Below are positions 16,807 to 25,875 of a stretch of 64,000 nucleotides of DNA, in pieces; position 1 is the stretch's first letter; every line of letters starts with the position of its first letter. Origin of the DNA: AP-15 sp963777435 (lineage in GTDB: Bacteria; Pseudomonadota; Alphaproteobacteria; ATCC43930; CGMCC-115725); assembly GCA_963777435.1 (NCBI GenBank), contig CAVZQT010000003.1:496001-560000 (forward strand). The letters are read 5' to 3'. The notes beneath the pieces were generated by a model that worked only from the letters and a program-made list of their open reading frames with translations, did no database searches and had not been told where the DNA came from. A program made the position numbers and the translations under genes.

Positions 16807-17212
16807 CCAACGCGCCCGGCCCGGCGGCGAATAGGCACAAAAAGCCGCCGATGATCGCGATGTTCTTCATGAACTGGATGTACTGAGCCTCGTGCGTCGG
16901 ACCTTCGACCTGCCAGAAGCGGTGCGCGATCACCGCTGCGCACGCGGTAAAGATCGCCATCAACAGCGCCGCGTATCGGGTTTTGAACCCGAATACGACC
17001 GCTAGGCCGCCGAAAAACTCGACGCAGACGCCGATCACCGCCATCAATCCGGACATCGGCACGCCGCGGGATGCCAAGCTGTGCGCGAAGGTGTCGATGT
17101 GACTGAGCTGGCTGAACCCGCTCGGCACAAAGATTGCCGCCAACGCCAACCGCCCGAGCAGCATGAAAAAGCTGCCGCCGGCGGCCGCCATGCGATCGAG
17201 AAACCCGCCCAT
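16784..17212 (-). CDS. DoxX family membrane protein
   Basis: 142-residue protein with four predicted membrane helices and DoxX features: LGRLALAAIFVPSGFSQL at the start, a conserved glycine/glutamate pair in VIGVCVEFFGGLAVVFGFKT, and HEAQYIQFMKNIAIIGGFL near the end. DoxX proteins are inner-membrane proteins linked to redox or thiosulfate metabolism in some organisms, but most are uncharacterised. The gene is convergent with the preceding hypothetical gene and overlaps it by 23 bases. Confidence 0.82.
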   Translation of the reverse strand: MGGFLDRMAAAGGSFFMLLGRLALAAIFVPSGFSQLSHIDTFAHSLASRGVPMSGLMAVIGVCVEFFGGLAVVFGFKTRYAALLMAIFTACAAVIAHRFWQVEGPTHEAQYIQFMKNIAIIGGFLCLFAAGPGALAMDRRRR

Positions 17213-17272
17213 ACCCGCTCCCCGTACCGCTTCCCTGGCAGGCTGCTCGGCGCGGCCCCGAAAGCGTCCGGA

Positions 17273-17653
17273 TTAAGCCGCCGTGTGCTGGAGATCCTTT
17301 GGCAGCAGCTCAGCCCGATAGCTTGGACGCAGGATATCGAGCTTCATCGGCACCGGCGTGCCGAGCCACAGCGCATTCTTGCTATGATCGTCATAAGAGC
17401 TGTCGGTCAGCGGGTGAACCAATACATCAAGCCCATCGCGGTTCAGCATCAGCCACGGGACGATGTTCTGAAATTCGTCATTCTTAAAAATGACGTTGAA
17501 CTGCGAGATCGGATGCGGGCCTCGCGGTTCGTCGCTAAACCCGCCCGGCTCGACATTGAATTTTTCGATGATCGTCTCGCGCAGGCGGGCGGCCAGCGGC
17601 TTTGTCTGGGCATTGTAGTAGACGTGGGCGTGATAGCCTCTGTTCTCGCTCAT
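17273..17653 (-). CDS. DOPA 4,5-dioxygenase family protein
   Basis: 126-residue protein of the DOPA 4,5-dioxygenase family (ferredoxin-like fold). It shows the N-terminal YHAHVYYN, the middle PHPISQFNVIFKND, and the metal-binding block HPLTDSSYDDHSKNALWLG. These enzymes open catechol rings; the bacterial members' natural substrate is mostly unknown. The start at 17653 is preferred because GGGAGGA lies just upstream, although the frame stays open to 17701. It is the last gene of a minus-strand pair with DoxX and is divergent from the AsaB/CmcJ-like gene. Confidence 0.83.
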   Translation of the reverse strand: MSENRGYHAHVYYNAQTKPLAARLRETIIEKFNVEPGGFSDEPRGPHPISQFNVIFKNDEFQNIVPWLMLNRDGLDVLVHPLTDSSYDDHSKNALWLGTPVPMKLDILRPSYRAELLPKDLQHTAA

Positions 17654-17852
17654 CTGATCCTCCCGTGTTTGTCGCAAAGCGCGATAACCTAGTACGAACA
17701 AATTGTCGCAGAGCGCCGGCAGGCGTGCAACCCAATCGACCCGGCGTCCGCCACATCAAGTACGGCGCTACCGTATTCCTTACACTGTTTGACGCTGCGG
17801 TTGCGCTGTCCTAACGTCGATCCTACCTGCTCACCGAACTGACGCGGAGGAC

Positions 17853-18693
17853 ATGATGGATGGCATGACGACGGCGAGCCTCGACAGCATCGTGGCGCCG
17901 CTCAATTTTCTTATTCCGACGGCCGAAAAGCCGGTCGCCTACAATTACGAACCGCCGCCGGGTACTCCGGTGCGCACCGGCAAGAATATCGAGCACCAGG
18001 TCGCGATCCGTAATGCGCGGCCGCTGATCGATCAGCTGTCGCTCGACAAGGAAGGGTTTGTGCTGCTGCACCACCAGACAGCGGTGACAATTTTCTACGA
18101 CGAAGACCAGATCAGGTCGATCTATTACCCCGAATGCGAGCGGGTCATGAAAGAGGCGACCGGCGCCGCCCGTGTCGTCGCCTTTGATCATATCGTTCGC
18201 AACGCCGCGATGTCGGCCAAGGACAAAGCCATCAAGATCCCTGCCAAGCGGGTGCACAATGATTACACCGCGTGGTCGGCGCCGCAGCGGGTCCGCGATC
18301 TGATGGGTGATGAGGCCGAGGAACTGTTGAAGCACCGCTTTGCGATCAACAATCTGTGGCGGCCGATCCGCGGGCCGGTGCTCGAACTCGCCGCTGACCC
18401 TGTGCGACGCGCAGAGCCTCACGGAAGAGAACCTGATCGCCAGCGATCTCAAATACCCGGATCGCACCGGCGAAACCTATGCGATTACCTATAGCCCCGA
18501 TCAGCGTTATTATTACTTCCCGAAGATGCAGGCCGACGAAGCCGTGCTGATCCGCTGCTACGATTCGGCATTGCACGGTGCCAAACGCTTCTCCGCGCAT
18601 ACCGGTTTTGACGACCCGACAACGCCGCCCGACGCCTCGCCGCGCGAAAGCCTCGAAGTGCGGATGCTCGTGTTCTTTCCGCCTGGTGCTTGA
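17853..18693 (+). pseudogene. AsaB/CmcJ-family oxygenase-like gene, frameshifted
   Basis: About 280-residue protein of the CmcJ/AsaB family, which includes hydroxylase- or desaturase-like enzymes of secondary metabolism. The first frame gives FLIPTAEKPVAYNYEPPPGT, RVHNDYTAWSAPQRVRDLMG and INNLWRPIRGPVLEL. At about 18381-18392 the conserved sequence jumps one frame and continues as SPLTLCDAQSLTEENLIASD, GETYAITYSPDQRYYYFPKM and SLEVRMLVFFPPGA to the stop at 18691-18693. A single indel explains it. The CGGAGG ribosome site favours the second of two tandem ATGs. Whether this is real decay or an assembly error cannot be decided here. Confidence 0.78.
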
Positions 18694-18747
18694 GTACCGG
18701 AAGTTAGCGCCTTTCGCGCGGTTGTGCTTTCGGCAACATCCCCCCAC

Positions 18748-18766
18748 GGCCGGAGTTGATCCGGCC
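18748..18766. terminator. Hairpin between convergent genes
   Basis: A perfect 7-base inverted repeat, GGCCGGA...TCCGGCC with a 5-base loop, lies between the ends of the AsaB/CmcJ-like gene and the convergent LLM-type oxidoreductase gene. It could act as a bidirectional terminator. No strong T run follows on either strand, so it is a weak or Rho-assisted candidate. Confidence 0.4.
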
Positions 18767-18826
18767 ACCCACGTCTTCTAGTGCGTGGATGCGCGGGCCC
18801 AGGAGCTATTCGGACCGCAAATACTT

Positions 18827-19858
18827 TCAGCCGACTGCGTGAACCGGCGCGGCTCGGCGCAGTGCCGGCAATAGCTCGTCGCTGATCAGCCGCATGCTGG
18901 CGAGTGCCGAGGCCACCGGCATGCCGCTCCAATGGGTGCGGAAAATTAGATAATTGGCGCCGGCCTCTTCCCAGCACGGGCGCAGCTGTTCGTAGCATTC
19001 CTCCGGGCTGCCGAGCACAAAACGGTCCTGCAATAGCGCTTCGAGCGATTGGCGAAACGAATCCTGCCCCGGCAACACCTGGTCCTGACCCCATTGCGCG
19101 TAAGTCTGGTATTTGGCCGCGAGGAAGGGCCCGGCCATTTCGACCGCGGTGCGCTTGTCCTTGGCGCAATAGATCTCGCGCAAGTAAGGCAGCACCGTTG
19201 GGAAGGGCTTGCCGTGCTTGGCTAGCTCGGCGCGATAGAGCGCCATCTGAGCGGTAATGACCGGCATCGTCGCATGCGGGTTGATAAAAAAGCTGTCGCC
19301 GAGACGGGCGGCGCGGCGCACCGCTGCATCGCTGTTGGCGGCGATCCAGATCGGCGGGTGCGGCTTTTGCACCGGACGGCAAGTCGCCGTCACATTGACA
19401 AGTTTGCAGATTTCGTTCTCGAAGGTGACGTTGTCCTCGGTCCACAGCCGCTTGACCACTTCGAGGCATTGCTCGAAGCGGCGCACGCGCTGACCCTTCG
19501 GCACGCCGAACGCATCGAACTCGACCTCGCGATAGCCAAGACCGACGCCAAAGACAAAATTTCCGCGCCAGATCGCATCGAGCGAGGCGATGCATTCCGC
19601 GGTCTCGACCGGGTTGTGCAATGTCGCCAACAACACCCCGGCGATGCCGGTCATCTCGCCGGCTTCGGCCGCAAGCCGCGCCAAAAACGGGATCAGTTGC
19701 AGCTGGCGCACGCCTTCGCTCAGATAATGCTGGCCGGTCGCGACAGCATCCCAGCCGCGGTCGCGCGCCAGGCGCGTCATCGCGTATTGCCCTTCAAGCT
19801 CGGCGACGATGTCGCTGCCCGGCGGGTGCTGGCCGGTCAGAAAAATCCCGATCTTCAT
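18827..19858 (-). CDS. LLM-class (luciferase-like) flavin-dependent oxidoreductase
   Basis: 343-residue TIM-barrel monooxygenase of the bacterial luciferase-like family. Recognisable parts are the first strand MKIGIFLTGQHPPG, RLAAEAGEMTGIAGVLLATL, ASLDAIWRGNFVFGVGLGYR, and PPIWIAANSDAAVRRAARLG in the flavin-binding region. Such enzymes use reduced FMN or F420 and oxygen on varied substrates, and the substrate is not inferable. The start at 19858 is supported by GAGGGAATG upstream and by the barrel starting there. It stands alone, convergent with the AsaB/CmcJ-like gene. Confidence 0.87.
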   Translation of the reverse strand: MKIGIFLTGQHPPGSDIVAELEGQYAMTRLARDRGWDAVATGQHYLSEGVRQLQLIPFLARLAAEAGEMTGIAGVLLATLHNPVETAECIASLDAIWRGNFVFGVGLGYREVEFDAFGVPKGQRVRRFEQCLEVVKRLWTEDNVTFENEICKLVNVTATCRPVQKPHPPIWIAANSDAAVRRAARLGDSFFINPHATMPVITAQMALYRAELAKHGKPFPTVLPYLREIYCAKDKRTAVEMAGPFLAAKYQTYAQWGQDQVLPGQDSFRQSLEALLQDRFVLGSPEECYEQLRPCWEEAGANYLIFRTHWSGMPVASALASMRLISDELLPALRRAAPVHAVG

Positions 19859-20085
19859 GACATTCCCTCGCGGGTTTGCGCGGCTCGGTGCCGATATTAT
19901 CAAGCCATAACCAATTTATTAAAGCATCGCGTAGCGGCTGCCGATGCCCATGCCGGCAGTAAGACGCTGGCGACATTTACGGCCGGCGTTCCCGCAGCGG
20001 CCACATTTGGCGGTTCGGTTTGCGCTCGCAATCCGCTCTAATTCTGCTCCAAATACCGCCGCTAACACGCGGATGGTACCGACGC

Positions 20086-20571
20086 ATGGGTGCTTTGGAA
20101 TTCGTGTTTGGTCCGACCGGACACATCAGCTGGTGGCAGGAGTGTGCCCGGGCGGTGGTGATCTTCGCTTATGGCCTTGCCCTAGTGCGCTTCGCCGGAA
20201 GACGCGTTTTCGGCCGCTGGGCGGCGCTCGACATCGTCGTGGCAATTGTGGTCGGCTCAAATTTAAGCCGCGCCCTAACTGGCACCGCTCCACTCGGGGG
20301 AACATTGGCCGCAAGTGCGCTGCTGATGGCGCTTCATTGGGCTTTGGCGCAAGGAGTCGCTCGTTCGAAACGGCTCGCGCAGATTTTCGAAGGAAGCATG
20401 ATCGAGCTCGCCCGCGCGGGAAAAACGGAGCGTTCCCAACTCCTCCAGCACGCGATCAGCGAACGCGATATTGAAGAGGCTCTCAGGCAAACAGGTGTCG
20501 AGCGGGTTTCGCAGGCGCGGCTGATCGCGTTAGAACCAAGTGGCAAAATCACAGTGGTGAAGGCAGATTGA
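20086..20571 (+). CDS. DUF421 (YetF-like) membrane protein
   Basis: 161-residue protein with two or three N-terminal membrane helices (WWQECARAVVIFAYGLALVR) and the DUF421 signature RFAGRRVFGRWAALDIVVAI followed by VVGSNLSRALTG. A small cytoplasmic alpha-beta domain follows, ending VSQARLIALEPSGKITVVK. Family members resemble YetF/YcaP of unknown function. ATG at 20086 is used since the membrane segment begins shortly after; the open frame extends 22 codons further upstream without family similarity. Confidence 0.78.
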   Translation: MGALEFVFGPTGHISWWQECARAVVIFAYGLALVRFAGRRVFGRWAALDIVVAIVVGSNLSRALTGTAPLGGTLAASALLMALHWALAQGVARSKRLAQIFEGSMIELARAGKTERSQLLQHAISERDIEEALRQTGVERVSQARLIALEPSGKITVVKAD

Positions 20572-20624
20572 ATCACACGCTAGCCGGGCAGACTGGGTGC
20601 CGCACTGAAAGAAAAGAGGCGTGA

Positions 20625-21437
20625 ATGAATAATTTTACTGTGAGCGACGGCGTGCGCCTCGCTTACCATATCGACGACTTCACCGATCCATGGAAAGAAC
20701 CGGCGACCCTGTTATTACTGCACGCGGCAATGGGGAGTTCGCGGCGCTACTACGCTTGGGTCCCGGCGCTCTGCCGCGATTATCGGGTCGTCAGGATGGA
20801 TTTGCGCGGCCACGGCGAGTTCGAAATCCCGTCACCCGAACGCGCGCTGACGCTCGATCGGCTGGTCACCGACGTGATCGAGCTGATGGATCATCTCGGG
20901 GTTCATAGCGCGCACATCGTCGGCAATTCGGCGGGCGGCTATCTCGGCCAGCAGCTGGCGATGAACCATGGCGAGCGGGTGAAGAGCCTGATGCTGTTCG
21001 GCTCGACCCCGGGGCTCAAAAACAGCCAGGCGCCAAGCTGGATCCCGCAGATCGCGGCCAAGGGTCTGCGCGGCTTTCTCGCCGAGACGATTGCCGAGAG
21101 GCTGCCGCTCGCCGAGGTCGATCCCGGGCTTGTCGAGTGGTTTCTCGACGAGGCTGCGAAAAACGACCCCGCTTATATCGGTAAATTCGTATTGCTGATG
21201 GCGAGCTACGACTGGAGTGACGAGGTCGGCCGCATCCGCTGCCCGACCCTGGTCGTGGTGCCCGGCGCCGAGCAGATTGGCTCTACAGCGAATTACGAGC
21301 CGTTTCGCCGGCTCATCCCCGATGTCGAGATGCGGGTCTATGACGGCGCGCCGCACAATATCTGCGATGCGTTTCCCGACCAGTGCGCCGCCGACGTCCG
21401 CGATTTCCTCAGCCGCCGCTTCGGCCTCGGCAATTGA
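20625..21437 (+). CDS. Alpha/beta fold hydrolase
   Basis: 270-residue hydrolase. It shows the oxyanion strand ATLLLLHAAMGSSRRYYAWV, RMDLRGHGEFEIP, the nucleophile elbow VGNSAGGYLG (Ser in GNSAG), and a C-terminal histidine in YDGAPHNICDAFP. The acid is probably the Asp/Glu near VVVPGAEQIG. It resembles 3-oxoadipate enol-lactonase/haloperoxidase-type hydrolases, but the substrate is not determined. It is convergent with the next amidase gene, with only 3 bases between the stops. Confidence 0.85.
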   Translation: MNNFTVSDGVRLAYHIDDFTDPWKEPATLLLLHAAMGSSRRYYAWVPALCRDYRVVRMDLRGHGEFEIPSPERALTLDRLVTDVIELMDHLGVHSAHIVGNSAGGYLGQQLAMNHGERVKSLMLFGSTPGLKNSQAPSWIPQIAAKGLRGFLAETIAERLPLAEVDPGLVEWFLDEAAKNDPAYIGKFVLLMASYDWSDEVGRIRCPTLVVVPGAEQIGSTANYEPFRRLIPDVEMRVYDGAPHNICDAFPDQCAADVRDFLSRRFGLGN

Positions 21438-21440
21438 TCA

Positions 21441-22850
21441 TTAGGCGGCGATACCGGGCGGGTGGCGCTCGTGCCAGTCGGTCGCTTGTTGATAGGCCCA
21501 CCCGATGCGCAAAGCCGTCTCTTCGTCATAGGGGCGGCAGACGATCTGCAATGACAATGGCAGACCGCTCGCGGTGAAGCCGTCGGGAATGGCCAATGCG
21601 CATAGTTCCAACGCATTGACAAAGCGCGTGAAATGCGCCGGCGTCGTGCTCTGGTCGACGGCTTCGAGGGGGACCGCGGCGGTGGTTGTCGTCGGGGTCA
21701 GCAAGGCGTCCGCGTCGCTGAGCGCCGCATCAAATTCCACCTTGGCTTCGGCTTGCTCACGCAAAGCGCCAAGGTATTCGCGCGCCGAGACTTCCCGCCC
21801 GCTTGCGATTCGCGGACGCACCGCCTCGTCGATGGGCAAACTCATATCGTCGATCAAATCGCCGACCAGGAAATAGGCTTCGGCGCCGATGATGCGGCCG
21901 GTCAGTCGGGTGTATTCGGAAAAACGGCGCGGCAAATCGACCGAGACGATCTCCGCGCCAAGCCGCGCCAAAATGTCGAGCGCCGCATCGTAGGCATTTA
22001 GCATTTCGGCCGAGACGTGATCGCGCTCGATCGCCGGCATTCGCGCGAGTTTCAGCCCGCGCACGCCGCGCCGCATCGTCGCCAGCGAACCGGCCGGCGG
22101 TCGTCCCAAGGTGCGCGGATCATGGGGGTCGGGCCCTTCGATCGCCTGATACAACAGGGCTGCGTCCTCGACCGAACGGGCCATCGGACCGGGCGTGTCA
22201 AGGCTCGGGCTCAACGGCAGCACGCCATAGGTGCTGACCCGGCCGATCGTGGTCTTGAGGCCGGACAGCCCGCACCAGGACGACGGCAATCTGACCGAGC
22301 CGCCGGTATCGGTGCCGATGCCCCACGGCGCCATGCAGGCGGCGACCGCGACACCGGTGCCGCTGCTCGACCCTCCGGGAGTGCGCGCCGTCTCGCGGTC
22401 CCACGGGTTCCAGGGTGTGCCGCGGTGCTGATTGGTGCCCCAGCCGCCCATTGCGAACTCGACCGTGTGAGTCTTGCCGAGCACGATCATCCCGGCCACG
22501 ATCATCCGCCGGGCGATTGTCGCGGTGTAGGCCGAGCGGCGCTCGCTCCACACTTGCGAGCCGCCGGTCGTGATCCGCCCCTCGATTTCGATCAGATCCT
22601 TGAGCGCAATTGGAACTCCGTGCAGCGGTCCGATCCGGTGCCCCGATCGAATTGCCTTATCGGCGGCCTCGGCCGCAAGCCGAGCTTCATCGGCATAAGC
22701 CTCGACATAAGCGTGCAATTTGGGGTCGTGCGCGTGAATGCGCGCGAGCAGCGCGTCGACGACATCGACCGGCGACAGCCGCCCGGAGCCGATCTCGATC
22801 GACAGGGCATGGGCCGGCAACAGGGCGGGATCGGTGTTGGCTAGCGGCAT
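21441..22850 (-). CDS. Amidase signature family hydrolase
   Basis: 469-residue cytoplasmic amidase with a full triad: Lys84 in ALKDLIE, cis-Ser161 in PGGSSSG, and nucleophile Ser185 in GTDTGGSVRLPS. Further family segments are GPLHGVPIALKD, GWGTNQHRGTPWNPW and YGVLPLSPSLDTPGPMARS. It has no leader peptide, unlike the other amidase of the window. GAGGGGAG lies just before the ATG; the long open extension upstream is not conserved. The substrate is unknown; such stand-alone enzymes are often annotated as AtzF/GatA-like. Confidence 0.87.
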   Translation of the reverse strand: MPLANTDPALLPAHALSIEIGSGRLSPVDVVDALLARIHAHDPKLHAYVEAYADEARLAAEAADKAIRSGHRIGPLHGVPIALKDLIEIEGRITTGGSQVWSERRSAYTATIARRMIVAGMIVLGKTHTVEFAMGGWGTNQHRGTPWNPWDRETARTPGGSSSGTGVAVAACMAPWGIGTDTGGSVRLPSSWCGLSGLKTTIGRVSTYGVLPLSPSLDTPGPMARSVEDAALLYQAIEGPDPHDPRTLGRPPAGSLATMRRGVRGLKLARMPAIERDHVSAEMLNAYDAALDILARLGAEIVSVDLPRRFSEYTRLTGRIIGAEAYFLVGDLIDDMSLPIDEAVRPRIASGREVSAREYLGALREQAEAKVEFDAALSDADALLTPTTTTAAVPLEAVDQSTTPAHFTRFVNALELCALAIPDGFTASGLPLSLQIVCRPYDEETALRIGWAYQQATDWHERHPPGIAA

Positions 22851-22903
22851 AACTCCCCTCGCTTGCTGCGAAGGCGAGGATAGGCGCGTTCGCGCGGTTT
22901 CTG

Positions 22904-23698
22904 TCAATCGCCCGAGGCGACCCGATAGGCATGAGGATAGCGGCTGGTCTCGGTAGTCTGCAGCCGCGAATGATGCGCCGCTCCGTGTGACACATGCCTG
23001 CTCCAGGCGTGCGAATGCCACCCGCTATGATCGTGCCGGTACGAGGCTGCGGCGAAATGCAGAGAGCGTCTTGCGGCTCGCCGATGGCCCCATCGATGGC
23101 CGCCGCGATCCGGGTAATCTTCCGCAGTCGCAAAATGGAACAATCCCGCCTGTTGGCCCGGGTCGTTGTAGGCGCGGTCGTCGTAGGCGCGGGCGGCGGC
23201 TGACGGCTCGAACCCGGCCGTCGCGATAGTTGTAATGGCCTGGCCTGATCCAGCTTGCGGATAGATAAAGCCAAAGGTCGGGTTGTCACGGCCAAACTGA
23301 CCAGAATCAACACTCATTACCGTCACGGTTGTCCAGTCGTGATTGGGCGAGGTGTCAGCGACCGGAGTGCCCAAGGTGACCCTGCCGTGATACCAGTTCG
23401 ACTGGTCGACCAGCACCATCGACGGCCCGACAATCTTGGAGACAACAGCGACGTGACCCGACGGGGAGCCGCGCGTCGGCCTGAACACCAGGATCGACCC
23501 GACCGCCGGCGTCTGGCCGCGCTGATAACGACCGGCCGCTTCGTACCACCAGCCGCCGGCAGCGCCATAAAGATCGATGCCCGTTACCGCCCGCGCATAA
23601 AGCGCGCAATTGCCCGCTGACGCCTTACGAGAATGACCGGCGAAACAGCCCACCACAATGGCGCCCCATACGAGGCTCCAGCCCAACTTCGCTCGCAT
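22904..23698 (-). CDS. Secreted CHAP-domain peptidoglycan hydrolase-like protein
   Basis: 264-residue exported protein. The signal peptide (WSLVWGAIVVGCFAG) is followed by a CHAP domain with catalytic Cys31 in GNCALYARAV, His82 in SPSGHVAVVSK, and the polar residue of VDQSNWYHG. The last ~90 residues are rich in His, Arg, Ser and Tyr (HSGWHSHAWSRHVSHGAAHH) and look disordered or cell-wall binding. CHAP enzymes cut peptidoglycan cross-links or act as amidases. The upstream 178 bases are unusually AT-rich and hold inverted repeats, described separately. Confidence 0.85.
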   Translation of the reverse strand: MRAKLGWSLVWGAIVVGCFAGHSRKASAGNCALYARAVTGIDLYGAAGGWWYEAAGRYQRGQTPAVGSILVFRPTRGSPSGHVAVVSKIVGPSMVLVDQSNWYHGRVTLGTPVADTSPNHDWTTVTVMSVDSGQFGRDNPTFGFIYPQAGSGQAITTIATAGFEPSAAARAYDDRAYNDPGQQAGLFHFATAEDYPDRGGHRWGHRRAARRSLHFAAASYRHDHSGWHSHAWSRHVSHGAAHHSRLQTTETSRYPHAYRVASGD

Positions 23699-23876
23699 TG
23701 ATTGCCCCCCGGCTAGAAGGCGGTCGGGAGACCGCCATGAGCGGCGGTCTGTGACCCCGCGCCGTTAAGAATTGTTAACGAGGACTATAAAACCTCAGGT
23801 CGCACTAAAAAATCACTAAGTTTTTTACAGCGCGGCTAAAAAATTAGAGGTTTTTGACCAATGCGCGCATAGTTAA
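23699..23876. other. AT-rich intergenic region with nested inverted repeats
   Basis: This is the lowest-GC stretch I noticed. It contains CGTTAA-gaattg-TTAACG (23763-23780), an outer stem AAAACCTC (23789-23796) pairing with GAGGTTTT (23847-23854), and between them two copies of a CTAAAAAAT box preceded by CGCA or GCGG, plus a T6 run. It separates the end of the MoeA-PBP gene from the start of the CHAP gene, both on minus. It could hold the terminator of the first and the promoter or operator of the second. Confidence 0.45.
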
Positions 23877-25856
23877 TTAAACAATACGCGCATTTGGCGA
23901 AGCGTCATATTTAAATCCGAGCCCGGCCAACGCATCGCGGACTTCATCCCGGGCGAGAATTTGGCGGAATTGCAGAATCGGGGCTCTGTCCATTCGGCTC
24001 TTGGGCACGACAAAATCGTAATGTTCGTCCTGCAGTGGGATAAAGCCGAGCCCGTATTGCCGCGCGACGCTCTCGATTGCGACACCCCAATCGGCGCGGT
24101 TCTGAGCCACTGCAACAGCCACCGCGTTGTGAGATCTGGGCTGAGACCAGTAGCCTGGCGGCTTTGCACCGGCGAGCAAGCGGTCGGTCAGGATGCGAGT
24201 GCCGCTGCCGGCGTTGCGATTGACCATCAGGCAATCAGGTGTGGCCGACGCTGCCGACATCGCCTCCTCGGCGGTGCGGCCTTCAAACCGGAGGTCACCC
24301 TTGCGGTAGACGATCCCTTGCAGCCGGCCATATCCCGGGATCAATTCGAGCGCCGGGGTCAGAAAAGGCTGGTTGTACTCGCCGGTCTCGGGGTCCATCA
24401 GGTGGATTGCCGCAATGTCGCACTCGCCGCGTTTGGCGGCGGCGAGCCCGCCCATGCTGCCGACATTCAGCGCTTTGACCGAAAGCCCCTCGGCGCGGAG
24501 GCGGTCGATCAGCACATCGAGCCCGACGCAGTGACTTCCGATGATGACGAGATCGGCGAGTTGAGTATTGCCGATCAGTCGCACCTCCACCGGCGTCCCG
24601 GCGGGAACAGCATCCACTTGCGCATCGATCACGACAAAGCCATCGGCCTGGCTGAAGGCGGTTACCGCACCCGAGCCCTTGGCGTTGGGGTAGGCGGCAA
24701 GTTCGTCGTCCTGGCCGCGGATCAGCGAGACCATCAGATATTCGGTCCGCCCGCGCTCCGAGGCGATGCGCACTGGCAGCACCGCCGGAAGGCGCTCGGC
24801 CCGTTCGGCGGGCAGGCCGGCAAAGGCGCGAATGACCGGAGCGACAAATTCCTGAAAGGTGAAGATCGCCGAGGTCGGAAACCCGGGCAATACGATCACC
24901 GGCTTGCCGCCGGTCACGGCAAGGCAGAGCGGCTTGCCAGGCTTCAACGCGACGCCGTGAACGATGATGCCGGGATCGGTGAAGCGCGCCACGGCCCGAT
25001 AGCACAGATCGCCCGCCCCCTTCGATGTGCCGCCGGACATGATTACCATGTCGCAGGTGGCGAGCCCGCGCTCGACGAGTTTGGTCAGGACCGCGTCGTC
25101 GTCGGCGCCAATGCCGAGCGGGCAGGAAACGCCGCCCGCTTCCTCGACCGCGGCAGCGAGGATTGCGGCATTCGAATCATAGACCGCGCCAGGCCGCATT
25201 GGGGCGCCGGGCGCAATAATCTCGTCGCCGGTCGAGATGATCGCGATCCGCGGCCGCCGCCAAACCTCGACTTCGGCGCGACCGACAGCCGCCAGCATGC
25301 CGATCTCGCGCGACGTCAGAACCTGGCCGGCACGCAGCACGGTTTCGCCTCGCGCCATGTCACTGCCGGCAAAAGCGACAAATTGTCCCGTCGTCGCCGG
25401 CCGCCGGATTTCGATGACGACGCTGGCGGCGTCTTCGATGGTCTCGGTGTGCTCGACCATGACCACCGCGTCGGCGCCGCGCGGCACCATGCCACCGGTC
25501 GCGATCAGGGTTGCGGCGCCTTGTTCGACCGCAATTCGCGGCTCTTTTCCGGGTGTCAGGATTTCGGGCAGCAAGGTCAGCCGGCGCGGGGTCCGCTCGC
25601 TGGCGCCGACCGTGTCACCGGCGCGCACAGCGAAACCGTCAACGCTAGCGCGATCGAAGCCCGGCACGTCAACCTCGGCAACGACGCGTCTCGCCAGGAC
25701 CCGCCCTAGTGCCTGCGCCAACGGTACCGTCTCGCGGGCCAGGGGGTGCAATTGGAGATGTCGGCGAAAGCGGCGCTCGGCCTCGTCGCGATCGAGGACT
25801 TCGAGAAATTGCTCCTGGCGCGCGAGGCTGCGCAGGGTCGGGGGAATATCGTTCAT
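23877..25856 (-). CDS. MoeA-like molybdopterin molybdenumtransferase fused to PBP-like (LysR-substrate-type) domain
   Basis: 659-residue fusion. Residues 1-420 are MoeA: VDVPGFDRASVDGFAVRAGD, TGGMVPRGADAVVMVEHTE, RIAIISTGDEIIAPG, GGTSKGAGDL and LKPGKPLCLAVTGGKPVIVL, the enzyme that inserts molybdate into adenylylated molybdopterin. Residues about 430-659 are a periplasmic-binding-protein-like domain (IIGSHCVGLDVLIDRL, NVGSMGGLAAAKRGECDIAA, LMVNRNAGSGTRILTDRLL), probably a ligand sensor. This architecture is known from archaea and some bacteria. It follows a second, more divergent MoeA-like gene with a 19-base gap. The ligand may be molybdate, tungstate or another oxyanion, which is inference. 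Confidence 0.87.
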   Translation of the reverse strand: MNDIPPTLRSLARQEQFLEVLDRDEAERRFRRHLQLHPLARETVPLAQALGRVLARRVVAEVDVPGFDRASVDGFAVRAGDTVGASERTPRRLTLLPEILTPGKEPRIAVEQGAATLIATGGMVPRGADAVVMVEHTETIEDAASVVIEIRRPATTGQFVAFAGSDMARGETVLRAGQVLTSREIGMLAAVGRAEVEVWRRPRIAIISTGDEIIAPGAPMRPGAVYDSNAAILAAAVEEAGGVSCPLGIGADDDAVLTKLVERGLATCDMVIMSGGTSKGAGDLCYRAVARFTDPGIIVHGVALKPGKPLCLAVTGGKPVIVLPGFPTSAIFTFQEFVAPVIRAFAGLPAERAERLPAVLPVRIASERGRTEYLMVSLIRGQDDELAAYPNAKGSGAVTAFSQADGFVVIDAQVDAVPAGTPVEVRLIGNTQLADLVIIGSHCVGLDVLIDRLRAEGLSVKALNVGSMGGLAAAKRGECDIAAIHLMDPETGEYNQPFLTPALELIPGYGRLQGIVYRKGDLRFEGRTAEEAMSAASATPDCLMVNRNAGSGTRILTDRLLAGAKPPGYWSQPRSHNAVAVAVAQNRADWGVAIESVARQYGLGFIPLQDEHYDFVVPKSRMDRAPILQFRQILARDEVRDALAGLGFKYDASPNARIV

Positions 25857-25875
25857 GACGCGGGCTCCGCGCAAT

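Noticed and set aside
23961..25709. A 582-codon open frame on the plus strand opposite the MoeA-PBP gene
   Set aside because: It is antisense to a clearly conserved gene, has Arg/His/Gly-rich shadow composition typical of GC-rich DNA and no family similarity.
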